The notes beneath the pieces were generated by a model. The model was not told the DNA's origin. It made no database searches and saw only the letters and a program-made list of their open reading frames with translations. The translations under genes were made by a program, and so were the position numbers. Shown piece by piece: positions 26,420-32,755 of a stretch of DNA of 32,755 nt. Source of the DNA: Endozoicomonas acroporae (GTDB taxonomy: Bacteria > Pseudomonadota > Gammaproteobacteria > Pseudomonadales > Endozoicomonadaceae); assembly GCF_002864045.1 (NCBI RefSeq), contig NZ_PJPV01000212.1:1-32755 (forward strand), read 5' to 3'. Within the stretch, counting starts at the first letter, position 1. Every line of letters begins with the position of its first letter.

Positions 26420-27442
26420 ATGTATAAATTGACACGAAGTGCCCTGTTCTGCCTTTCTGCCGAAACTGCCCATGATTTTGCCATGGAAATGATCAGTGCG
26501 GGGGGGCGTCTTGGTCTTACCCGGTTGATGGCACCTGCTGTCCCTGTCAAACCAAGGGAGGTGATGGGATTGACCTTTAACAATCCGGTTGGGTTGGCAG
26601 CGGGGCTGGATAAAAATGGTGAGTGTATCGATGGTCTGGGCAGTCTGGGCTTTGGCTTTCTTGAGCTGGGAACCGTGACGCCGGTGGGGCAGCCTGGCAA
26701 CCCCAAACCAAGAATGTTCCGTATCCCTGAGAGAGAAGCGTTGATCAACCGTATGGGGTTTAATAATCTGGGTGTGGATCAACTGGTCGCGAATGTTCAA
26801 AAGAGCCAGTACCAAGGCATTATCGGTATTAATATTGGCAAGAACCTGACCACGGCTGTTGAAGATGCCAACCAGGATTATCTCACCTGTTTGCGTAAGG
26901 TATATCCCTACGCCGGTTATGTTGCCGTTAACCTCTCTTCCCCGAATACTCCCGGGTTAAGAAAACTGCAATATGGTGATGCCTTGAAAAGCCTGCTGTC
27001 AGTGTTGAAGGAAGAACAGGCGTCACTGGCTAAAGCCCATGGTCGCCAGGTTCCTCTGGCCATCAAAATTGCCCCGGATATGACCGACGATGAAATAGCC
27101 TCGGTTGCTGCCGAGTTGGTGTCGTATGAGCTGGATGGCGTAATTGCCACCAATACGACACTGGATCGAGATAAGGTCAGCGGCTTTGCTATAGCCGAGG
27201 AAGCGGGAGGACTCAGTGGCGCGCCGTTGAGTGATAAGTCCACGGGAGTGATTCGACTGCTTGCCAGCGAGCTTTCCGGTAAGCTGCCGATTATCGGTGT
27301 TGGTGGTGTTATGGATGCTCAGACGGCGGCTGATAAGATCCGGGCGGGGGCCAGCCTGGTGCAGATATATTCGGGCTTTATTTATAAGGGGCCGGAGTTG
27401 ATCCAAGAGGCTGCGGAAGCCGTCTATTCTGTTGATGCATGA
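26420..27442 (+). CDS. pyrD: Dihydroorotate dehydrogenase (quinone), class 2
   Basis: PyrD oxidises dihydroorotate to orotate in pyrimidine synthesis and passes electrons through FMN to quinones at the inner membrane. The 340 residues match class 2 enzymes: a short N-terminal helix for membrane contact, NPVGLAAGLDKNGE, then LGTVTPVGQPGNPKPR with INRMGFNN, IGINIGKN, VNLSSPNTPGLR (catalytic serine among 173-174), KIAPDM, ATNTT, GGLSG and IGVGGV for FMN phosphate binding. The length is normal. The gene order pyrD-rmf-rlmKL is conserved in Pseudomonas relatives. The frame is intact from the ATG at 26420. Confidence 0.97.
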   Translation: MYKLTRSALFCLSAETAHDFAMEMISAGGRLGLTRLMAPAVPVKPREVMGLTFNNPVGLAAGLDKNGECIDGLGSLGFGFLELGTVTPVGQPGNPKPRMFRIPEREALINRMGFNNLGVDQLVANVQKSQYQGIIGINIGKNLTTAVEDANQDYLTCLRKVYPYAGYVAVNLSSPNTPGLRKLQYGDALKSLLSVLKEEQASLAKAHGRQVPLAIKIAPDMTDDEIASVAAELVSYELDGVIATNTTLDRDKVSGFAIAEEAGGLSGAPLSDKSTGVIRLLASELSGKLPIIGVGGVMDAQTAADKIRAGASLVQIYSGFIYKGPELIQEAAEAVYSVDA

Positions 27443-27476
27443 GAAAGCGCGTTGATCTATAGAAGCAGGTGATATC

Positions 27477-27500
27477 AAAAAGCCCCGGACGGGGCTTGTT
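27477..27500 (-). terminator. Rho-independent terminator of rmf, possibly shared with pyrD
   Basis: AGCCCC (27481-27486), GGAC loop and GGGGCT (27491-27496) form a strong stem. Read on the minus strand it is followed by a T run, which suits rmf. On the plus strand it ends in TTGTT, a weaker stop for pyrD. Confidence 0.75.
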
Positions 27501-27510
27501 GACAGCGCAA

Positions 27511-27744
27511 TCAGAGCTGGTTGGCTGAATAGGAGCGAGAGAAGTTATACATTCGGTGTAATCCCGAGATTCCTGTCATTCCTTCCCAGTTAGCAACTCG
27601 ACCCTCACGCCAGCCACTTAACCACGACTGGCGCAAATCTGCCTCCTGATGGGGGCAGATATCCCTGGAACGGCCAGACAGGCCCACTTGGTATCCTTTA
27701 TTAAAGGCTCTATCTGATTTATCCCTTTTGAGTCTTTTCAACAT
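27511..27744 (-). CDS. rmf: Ribosome modulation factor
   Basis: Rmf binds 70S ribosomes in slow growth and pairs them into inactive 100S dimers. The 77-residue frame contains the family core: KRDKSDRAFNKGYQVGLSGRS, CPH, LRQSWLSGWREGR and WEGMTG. The start at 27744 (MLKRLKRDK) follows AGAGG by seven bases; the longer frame from 27789 adds 15 residues without family support. E. coli Rmf is about 55 residues; the extra C-terminal 20 residues (GISGLHRMYNF and on) resemble the longer Pseudomonas-type form. It lies convergent with pyrD and divergent from rlmKL. Confidence 0.93.
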   Translation of the reverse strand: MLKRLKRDKSDRAFNKGYQVGLSGRSRDICPHQEADLRQSWLSGWREGRVANWEGMTGISGLHRMYNFSRSYSANQL

Positions 27745-27930
27745 GGTAATGCCTCTTGCTGATATGGTTTTTGACGGCCTCCCTGGCACCTCGGGTTTGG
27801 TTCAGAATGACCGGACAGCCGCAAGTGCTAACTGTCCCCCAAAATACAGTGCGGGCAAAGTGTCGACTGAAGAAGGTATTCACCCAAGGAAAGTCAACAT
27901 TCTAAGTTTTATCCAAATCTGAAGCTTTTG

Positions 27931-27958
27931 TTGAGAAAACATTGAGAATTTTTAGTTA
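27931..27958 (+). promoter_or_regulatory. Possible rlmKL promoter
   Basis: TTGAGA (27931-27936), 16 bases, then TAGTTA (27953-27958). The -35 is fair and the -10 is weak; it lies 40 bases before the start codon. Confidence 0.3.
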
Positions 27959-27998
27959 ATAAGAGCTGTTTTTTAGCTTTTTTCAGGAATATGACGTT

Positions 27999-30167
27999 AT
28001 GAGTACAACGATGTTGACTCTGTTTGCCAGTTGTCCCAAGGGGGTAGAATCCCTGCTGGCAGAAGAGCTGAAGGAACTGGGAGCCAGTGAAGTGGCAGAG
28101 ACCGTTGCCGGAGTCAGTTTTGCCGGTCACCTTGAGTTGGCCTACAGGGCTTGCCTGTGGTCTCGTCTGGCCAGTCGGATTCTGCTGCGCATCGGCGAAG
28201 TGGATGCTTCTGACAAGCATGCGCTGTATCAGGGCGTGCAGTCGTTTGACTGGGATGAGCATCTGGATCAGGGCTCCAGCTTTCGGATTGATTTCAATGG
28301 TTCGACACCGGATATTACCCATACCCGCTTTGGCTCTCAGTTGGTCAAGGATGCCATTGTTGATCAGCTGCGTGATCGTTATGGCTGGCGGCCATCTGTG
28401 GATAACAGCAAGCCGGATCTGCGGGTCAATGTGCATGCCAGAAGCGGCAGGGCATTTGTTGCCATTGACCTGTCCGGCCAGAGCCTGCATGAGCGCGGTT
28501 ACCGCCTGGAAGCCGGTGAAGCACCCCTGAAAGAAAACCTGGCGGCAGCGATTTTGTATCGTGCCCGCTGGCCTGAACTGGCGAAGCAGGGCAGCACACT
28601 GCTGGACCCTATGTGTGGTTCAGGCACCTTTCTGATTGAAGGTGCCATGATGGCGGCAGATATCGCGCCCGGAATGCTCAGGGCCCGTTTTGGCTTTGAT
28701 AAGTGGATGGGGCATATTCCCAAAATCTGGTTGGCAGTGCTTGAGGAAGCCCGTGCCCGTCGCACGGCTGGCCTGGCTGCGATCAAGACGACCATCGTCG
28801 GTTATGAAGGTCTGCCAAAAATTGTCGGGAGAGCCAGGGCCAATATCCAGCGTGCCGGGCTGGGTAAGCTGATTACCGTCAAACAACAGGAGCTGGCCAG
28901 TCTGAAGGTTGACCCGGACATGCCAGCCGGACTGGTGATTGCTAACCCACCCTATGGTGAGCGTATGGGCGATGAGGCCAGTCTCGTTTATCTCTACAAA
29001 CACCTTGGTGAAAAAATCAAACAGCAGACACCGGGTTGGCAGGCGGCGATCTTTACCTCTTCACAGGCGCTGGTCAGAAGCCTGGGCATGGGGCCGAAGA
29101 AAAGCTACACCCTGTTTAATGGTGCGCTCTCCTGCAAGCTGTTTCTCTATGATGTTCGTGAACGACAGGCTGACCAGCCTGCTTCCGGGCAGAGCCGTGC
29201 GGACAGTGCGGCTAATACCTTCAAGGCCAGCACCGCCGGTGGTGAAATGTTTGCCAACCGCTTGAAGAAGAATCTGAAGCAGTTGGGTAAGTGGGCCAGG
29301 AAAGAGAATGTCGACTGCTATCGTCTATATGATGCGGATATGCCGGAGTATGCCGTTGCCGTGGATCTCTACAGGGATTGGGTTCACGTGCAGGAATACG
29401 CGGCACCGAAAAGCATTGACGAGACTAAGGCCCATCAGCGTCTGCTGGAAGCACTGGAAGTGATTCCCGGTGTATTGGGTATTCCGGATAGTCATGTGGT
29501 CTTCAAGCGTCGTGAACGTCAGTCTGGCAAGCGGCAGTACGCAAAGCTTGAGCAGTCCGGTGATATACTTGAGGTGAAAGAAGGTGATTGTCGTTTACTG
29601 GTGAACCTGAGGGACTATCTGGATACCGGACTGTTTCTGGATCACCGGAAAATGCGCCTGCGTATTGCCCGGGAGGCCGCAGGTAAAGATTTCCTGAACC
29701 TGTTCTGCTACACCGGAACGGCAACGGTTCATGCCGCCGTGGCCGGTGCGGCCAGTACCACCAGTGTCGATCTGTCGAATACCTACCTTGGCTGGGCCAG
29801 AAAGAATCTGGCGCTCAATGGCCTGGTGGACCGCAAACACCGGTTGGAGCAGGCGGACTGCCTGCAGTGGCTGAAACAGGATACACGGAACTATGATCTG
29901 ATCTTTATGGATCCCCCTACCTTCTCAAACTCCAAGCGGCTGCGCGGGGTATTTGATGTGCAGGAAGCCCATGTTGAGTTGATCGAGCGGGCAATGGTCA
30001 GGCTGAAACCGGGTGGGGTGCTCTATTTCTCCAACAACTTCCGACGTTTCCAGCTGGCCAAAGAACTGGAGCAGAAGTTCAGTGTTGAGGAGATCACTGC
30101 TACTACCATTGATCGGGATTTCCAGCGGAGACCGGGTATTCATCGTTGCTGGTGTATTCAGCGCTGA
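27999..30167 (+). CDS. rlmL: Bifunctional 23S rRNA methyltransferase RlmKL
   Basis: RlmKL methylates 23S rRNA at G2445 (N2, RlmL half) and G2069 (N7, RlmK half). The 722-residue protein begins with a THUMP-containing region (residues 1-160), followed by the RlmL methyltransferase with LDPMCGSGTFL at about 203 and the catalytic NPPYGERMG at 316. The second half is the RlmK methyltransferase with FLNLFCYTGTATVHAA near 565 and FMDPPTFSNSKR near 638. E. coli RlmKL is about 702 residues, so both halves are complete. The ATG at 27999 follows AGGA by about ten bases. It is divergent from rmf, as in Pseudomonas relatives. Confidence 0.96.
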   Translation: MSTTMLTLFASCPKGVESLLAEELKELGASEVAETVAGVSFAGHLELAYRACLWSRLASRILLRIGEVDASDKHALYQGVQSFDWDEHLDQGSSFRIDFNGSTPDITHTRFGSQLVKDAIVDQLRDRYGWRPSVDNSKPDLRVNVHARSGRAFVAIDLSGQSLHERGYRLEAGEAPLKENLAAAILYRARWPELAKQGSTLLDPMCGSGTFLIEGAMMAADIAPGMLRARFGFDKWMGHIPKIWLAVLEEARARRTAGLAAIKTTIVGYEGLPKIVGRARANIQRAGLGKLITVKQQELASLKVDPDMPAGLVIANPPYGERMGDEASLVYLYKHLGEKIKQQTPGWQAAIFTSSQALVRSLGMGPKKSYTLFNGALSCKLFLYDVRERQADQPASGQSRADSAANTFKASTAGGEMFANRLKKNLKQLGKWARKENVDCYRLYDADMPEYAVAVDLYRDWVHVQEYAAPKSIDETKAHQRLLEALEVIPGVLGIPDSHVVFKRRERQSGKRQYAKLEQSGDILEVKEGDCRLLVNLRDYLDTGLFLDHRKMRLRIAREAAGKDFLNLFCYTGTATVHAAVAGAASTTSVDLSNTYLGWARKNLALNGLVDRKHRLEQADCLQWLKQDTRNYDLIFMDPPTFSNSKRLRGVFDVQEAHVELIERAMVRLKPGGVLYFSNNFRRFQLAKELEQKFSVEEITATTIDRDFQRRPGIHRCWCIQR

Positions 30168-30217
30168 GTACTGAAGATGGCATTTAATTCAGTAATATTT
30201 ATAGTCCATATTAATCT

Positions 30218-30246
30218 TTGTGGTTATAAAGCCTCACTCTTATAGT
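30218..30246 (+). promoter_or_regulatory. Promoter of cysH
   Basis: TTGTGG (30218-30223), 17 bases, then TATAGT (30241-30246). Transcription would start near 30253, which supports the start codon at 30282 rather than 30249. Confidence 0.45.
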
Positions 30247-30281
30247 GCATGCTGTTAAGTTATGGATTGATGGGGAAAATA

Positions 30282-30905
30282 ATGAATCTGGAGATGATCA
30301 ATCAGGATCTGTCGACTCTGAGCCCGCAGGCTATTATTCAGTGGGCCGTCCAGCGTGCTGAAAAACCGGTGCTGACCACCAACTTCGGGCCCCATGAAGC
30401 GGCCATTATCCATATGGCCACCCGGGTCAAGCCGGATATCCCGGTGGTCTGGATCGATTCGGGCTACGCTACTGACGCGACTTACCGCTTTGCTGACCAG
30501 CTGATTCGCCGTTTGCAGCTCAATATCCGGGTCTTTCACCCACAATACAGTCGTGGTTTTCGTGATGCCATTTACGGTGGTGTACCGGAGGTTGACACCC
30601 CGGAACATGATGAGTTTACCCGGCAGGTAAAACTGGAGCCTTTTGCCCGTGCCATGGACGCATCAGCACCGGATTACTGGCTGACCGCCATCCGTAAGGA
30701 TCAGACTGAATTCCGGCAGAACCTTGATGTGGTCAGTCTGACCAACAATGGCTATTACCGGGTGGCACCGCTCCTTAACTGGACGGAACTCGATGTTGAG
30801 GAGTACCTGGTCACCCACGATCTGCCCATCGAAGAAGATTACTACGACCCGACAAAAGTATACGGACACCGGGAGTGTGGTTTGCATACTTCTGTGGCGG
30901 GTTAG
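30282..30905 (+). CDS. cysH: Phosphoadenylylsulfate (PAPS) reductase, short form
   Basis: CysH reduces PAPS to sulfite with thioredoxin or glutaredoxin during sulfate assimilation. The 207-residue protein shows TTNFGPHEAAIIHMA, PDIPVVWIDSGYAT, LTAIRKDQTEFRQNL and the conserved end RECGLH with the catalytic Cys199. The additional Cys pairs that bind an iron-sulfur cluster in APS reductases are absent, so PAPS is the likely substrate. It is shorter than E. coli CysH (244 residues), mostly in the N-terminal part. The start at 30282 follows GGGGA by about seven bases. The stop TAG is formed by TA plus the G of MITE copy 3. If the element is removed, the stop reads TAA and the protein does not change. 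Confidence 0.93.
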   Translation: MNLEMINQDLSTLSPQAIIQWAVQRAEKPVLTTNFGPHEAAIIHMATRVKPDIPVVWIDSGYATDATYRFADQLIRRLQLNIRVFHPQYSRGFRDAIYGGVPEVDTPEHDEFTRQVKLEPFARAMDASAPDYWLTAIRKDQTEFRQNLDVVSLTNNGYYRVAPLLNWTELDVEEYLVTHDLPIEEDYYDPTKVYGHRECGLHTSVAG

Positions 30906-31104
30906 GAACTGGCATTCGACATTTCTGGTAAGGAATAGTCCTTGAATAATTTACACATTTCGGAGCCTCCGAACTCCGTTCGTCCTGAGCCTGTCGAAGG
31001 GCGTTAACTCCGAGGCATGATAGATTGTGCCAGGCACCCTTCGACTCCGCTCAGGATGAACGGAGAGTGAGTTCTAAATGTCGGAATTATTTAAGGACAA
31101 TTAC
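30905..31104. mobile_element. MITE copy 3 (in the cysH stop codon)
   Basis: TA flanks the element at 30903-30904 and 31105-31106. The left end GGAACTGG resembles copies 1 and 2, then a second left-end-like sequence follows at 30929 (TAAGGAATAGTCC). The element may therefore contain a rearranged or nested left arm, or the true left boundary may be the TA at 30929-30930. The hairpin arms (30978-31001 and 31037-31061) match those of copy 1 closely. The right end reads AAGGACAATTAC. No gene is carried. Confidence 0.75.
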
Positions 31105-31150
31105 TAAGCGCTTCCCGTTACCCGCCACCCGAAAGAGACAGGCCGCTTAT

Positions 31151-31465
31151 TTACTTTTTACTGCCGCCCCGGCAATCCGGTGATGTCGGGGCGGTCTGGT
31201 TTCTTGTCTGCCACTCAACGGGTGTGTATGTGTGTAGCGCCAGCGCATGAATCTGCTCTCGCAGTTCGTCAGCCAGCAGTCCGTAGATCATCTGGTGCCG
31301 TTTGACCGGCATTTTACCTTCAAATGCTTCACTGACAATCACTACCTTAAAGTGTGACTCTGAGCCCGGTGGCGTGTTGTGCAGATGGCTCTCATTGGTT
31401 ACATCGATTAAGTCATTCTGTAAGGACTCATTCAGCTTATCGATGATATTTTCTTTCATTCCCAT
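31151..31465 (-). CDS. bolA: BolA-family protein
   Basis: BolA proteins work with monothiol glutaredoxins in iron-sulfur trafficking, and E. coli BolA also affects shape genes under stress. The 104 residues show the BolA fold: NESHLHNTPPGSESHFKVV, the FEGKMPVKRHQMIY loop, LADELREQIHALALHTY, and a C-terminal SPDCRGG tail typical of BolA rather than IbaG. The start is ATG 31465 with AGGTG just upstream; a second ATG six bases later is equally possible. It is convergent with cysH. The gene is intact. Confidence 0.92.
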   Translation of the reverse strand: MGMKENIIDKLNESLQNDLIDVTNESHLHNTPPGSESHFKVVIVSEAFEGKMPVKRHQMIYGLLADELREQIHALALHTYTPVEWQTRNQTAPTSPDCRGGSKK

Positions 31466-31709
31466 ACATCACCTCTTCAGTCCCGGCCCGAACGACAAGG
31501 AGTTTGTCTTACCTGGCAATCTCTTTCTGGCACATTATAAGTAGCTAACCCTGTGAAATCATATATTTCTAACGCCTTGCACTGGTTTATGGATGATTTT
31601 TTTTCATGGTCTATGCTCATACCACCTTATTGCAGAAGCCCTCCGCTCAGTTGTTTTCAGGCTATACGGCGAAGTTCTCCTTTTACATGATATTAAAGGT
31701 GCAGGTCTT

Positions 31710-32755
31710 ATGGGAAATCCGGATAAAGGTTTTGCTGGCAGAACAGTACAGTCAGCCATAATCGCTCTGTCTGCTGCAGTGATTATTGCCGCCTCCTCAA
31801 CCATCGCCCATGCGCAAAAGGCAGAAGCCTCCGATAAGGACAGCGACGATGGTGTGCCTCTCTATACGGTGCTGGCCGATGGGGAGTCCGGTGGTAAGCT
31901 CCAACAAGAAAGAAGGGCGAATATCAATCCACAAAACCTCAGTGTATCCAGGGATTTTAAATTCTATAACCAGGTTGCCGCCCTTGACCTTACCGACCCG
32001 GTGCAGGCAGAAACCTTTCTGAAGTTTATGGATATCCGGTTGGCAGAAAAGAAACTGAATGAAGAGGTGGTACTGGTCGGTAACAATGAGTCCGAAACCA
32101 AGGGACAGGAAGTGGTGGTGCCGGTTGAGCAGACAGTAGTCACAGCAGAGCAGCAAAGAGCCTTAAAACCTGAGGTGGAGAATGAGACAGGTGTTGTACG
32201 TCAAATGCCTGTCAATACTGCCATTACCAGAGATTCAAAAGCCCGGGAGGCAAAAGTTGTCAGGCCTGCAAAACTCGATAAGGGGAGGGAGCAGCAGGGG
32301 CCGCGTTCAGGGAGTGTACAGAAGGACAATAGCAAGGTCAGTGACGCAAAGTCAGCAGTAGTTAAAGAAAAGGACCAGGCAAGATTGGCCCGGGTAAATG
32401 AGGCCCGTCAGGCAAGGGAGCAGGCCAGAAAGAAAGCTGAAGAGCAGAGGCTGGCACGGGAAACGAAAGAGAAAGCCAAAGCGGAAGAGTTAAGGTTGGC
32501 TGAGGAACAGCGCAGGGCTAAGAGAAAAGCCAAAGCCGAAGAGTTGAGACTGGCTAAAGAAAAGCGAAAAGCAGAGGAAAAGGCCAAAGCCGAAGCGTTG
32601 AGAGCGGCTGAAGAAAAGCGGAAAGCGGAGGAAAAGGCCAAAGCCGAAGCGTTGAGAGTGGCTGAAGAAAAACGGAAAGTAGAGGAAGAGAAAGCCAAGG
32701 CTGAAGCGTTGAGAGCGGCTGAAGAAAAACGCAAGGTAGAGGAAGAAAAAGCTAA
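31710..32755 (+). CDS. Secreted Lys/Glu/Ala-rich coiled-coil protein, partial at window edge
   Basis: An open frame from ATG 31710 runs past the right edge without a stop, at least 348 codons. It begins with a signal peptide (AIIALSAAVIIAASS, likely cleavage after AHA). A moderately conserved-looking region follows (VPLYTVLADGESGGKL, SRDFKFYNQVAALDLTD). From about residue 230 it is almost entirely Lys, Glu, Ala and Arg, ending in tandem copies of KAKAEALRAAEEKRKAEE. Such sequences form long single helices or coiled coils, as in TolA-like spanning proteins. I do not recognise the family; the remainder of the gene outside the window is needed to see any C-terminal domain. It is divergent from bolA. 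Confidence 0.7.
   Translation, partial: MGNPDKGFAGRTVQSAIIALSAAVIIAASSTIAHAQKAEASDKDSDDGVPLYTVLADGESGGKLQQERRANINPQNLSVSRDFKFYNQVAALDLTDPVQAETFLKFMDIRLAEKKLNEEVVLVGNNESETKGQEVVVPVEQTVVTAEQQRALKPEVENETGVVRQMPVNTAITRDSKAREAKVVRPAKLDKGREQQGPRSGSVQKDNSKVSDAKSAVVKEKDQARLARVNEARQAREQARKKAEEQRLARETKEKAKAEELRLAEEQRRAKRKAKAEELRLAKEKRKAEEKAKAEALRAAEEKRKAEEKAKAEALRVAEEKRKVEEEKAKAEALRAAEEKRKVEEEKA
32475..32755 (+). repeat. Tandem coding repeats, period 54 bases then 57
   Basis: Units start with GCCAAAGC or a close variant at 32475, 32529, 32583, 32637 and 32694. The first four steps are 54 bases (18 residues); the last is 57. The DNA copies are highly similar, suggesting recent expansion, and they continue to the window edge. 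Confidence 0.85.

Noticed and set aside
27909..28490. 193-codon minus-strand ORF upstream of and across rlmKL
   Set aside because: Mostly antisense to rlmKL, no ribosome site or family signal.
30249..30281. Upstream start for cysH
   Set aside because: It precedes the predicted transcription start and lacks a ribosome site; the ATG at 30282 has one.
32408..32734. 108-codon Ser/Phe/Ala-rich minus-strand ORF
   Set aside because: It is the antisense of the repetitive Lys/Glu/Ala coding repeats.
32475..32755. CRISPR-like array
   Set aside because: The repeats are in-frame coding units without spacers.

Overview
The window looks like a gammaproteobacterial chromosome with a large accessory region on its left and conserved housekeeping genes on its right. 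The gene order pyrD, rmf, rlmKL (26420-30167) is the one known from Pseudomonas and relatives. SstT, a short PAPS reductase and BolA also fit Gammaproteobacteria. Very large unrecognised proteins, an ankyrin relic, a kinase-like protein and many small palindromic elements suggest a host-associated marine lineage such as Endozoicomonas, but this is inference and was not tested.

Region 1 (1-5150, minus strand) is a type I restriction-modification operon, hsdR-hsdM-hsdS, whose specificity gene is cut off about 128 codons in. Region 2 (5151-5963) holds no intact gene. It has a decayed ankyrin-repeat ORF running into a short TIR-like fragment, then the 3' part of a tRNA-Arg(CCU) gene with its own terminator, which I read as an attachment-site scar of an integrated element. 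Region 3 (5964-14287, plus strand) is a second type I operon with overlapping genes: hsdM (N-terminally truncated), DUF1016 nuclease A, hsdS, DUF1016 nuclease B, hsdR. Each DUF1016 gene carries a long intragenic palindrome at the same place in the protein.

Region 4 (14318-16631) is a graveyard on the minus strand: a HIRAN-domain gene split by a small transposable element, a broken ISAs1-type transposase, and a tyrosine recombinase tail that lacks its catalytic tyrosine. Region 5 (16632-19280) has a secreted protein of unknown function followed by a protein with a degenerate protein-kinase fold. Region 6 (19281-20080) has a TnpB tail and right-end RNA region (omega-RNA-like) without a tnpB gene, plus a 55-codon ORF. 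Region 7 holds sstT (20081-21331) and, on the opposite strand, a 1522-residue unrecognised protein (21561-26129). Region 8 is the housekeeping block: pyrD, rmf, rlmKL, cysH and bolA. At the right edge a secreted, Lys/Glu/Ala-rich coiled-coil protein (from 31710) runs out of the window.

Three copies of one TA-targeting miniature element (MITE) lie at 14404-14573, 21331-21485 and 30905-31104. They share terminal sequences but carry two unrelated hairpin cores. One splits the HIRAN gene in a way that can be undone exactly on paper. The other two sit in the stop codons of sstT and cysH and change TAA to TAG without altering the protein. The most unusual observations are these stop-codon insertions, the matched palindromes inside the two DUF1016 genes, and the two adjacent type I systems that carry complementary lesions next to a tRNA scar.
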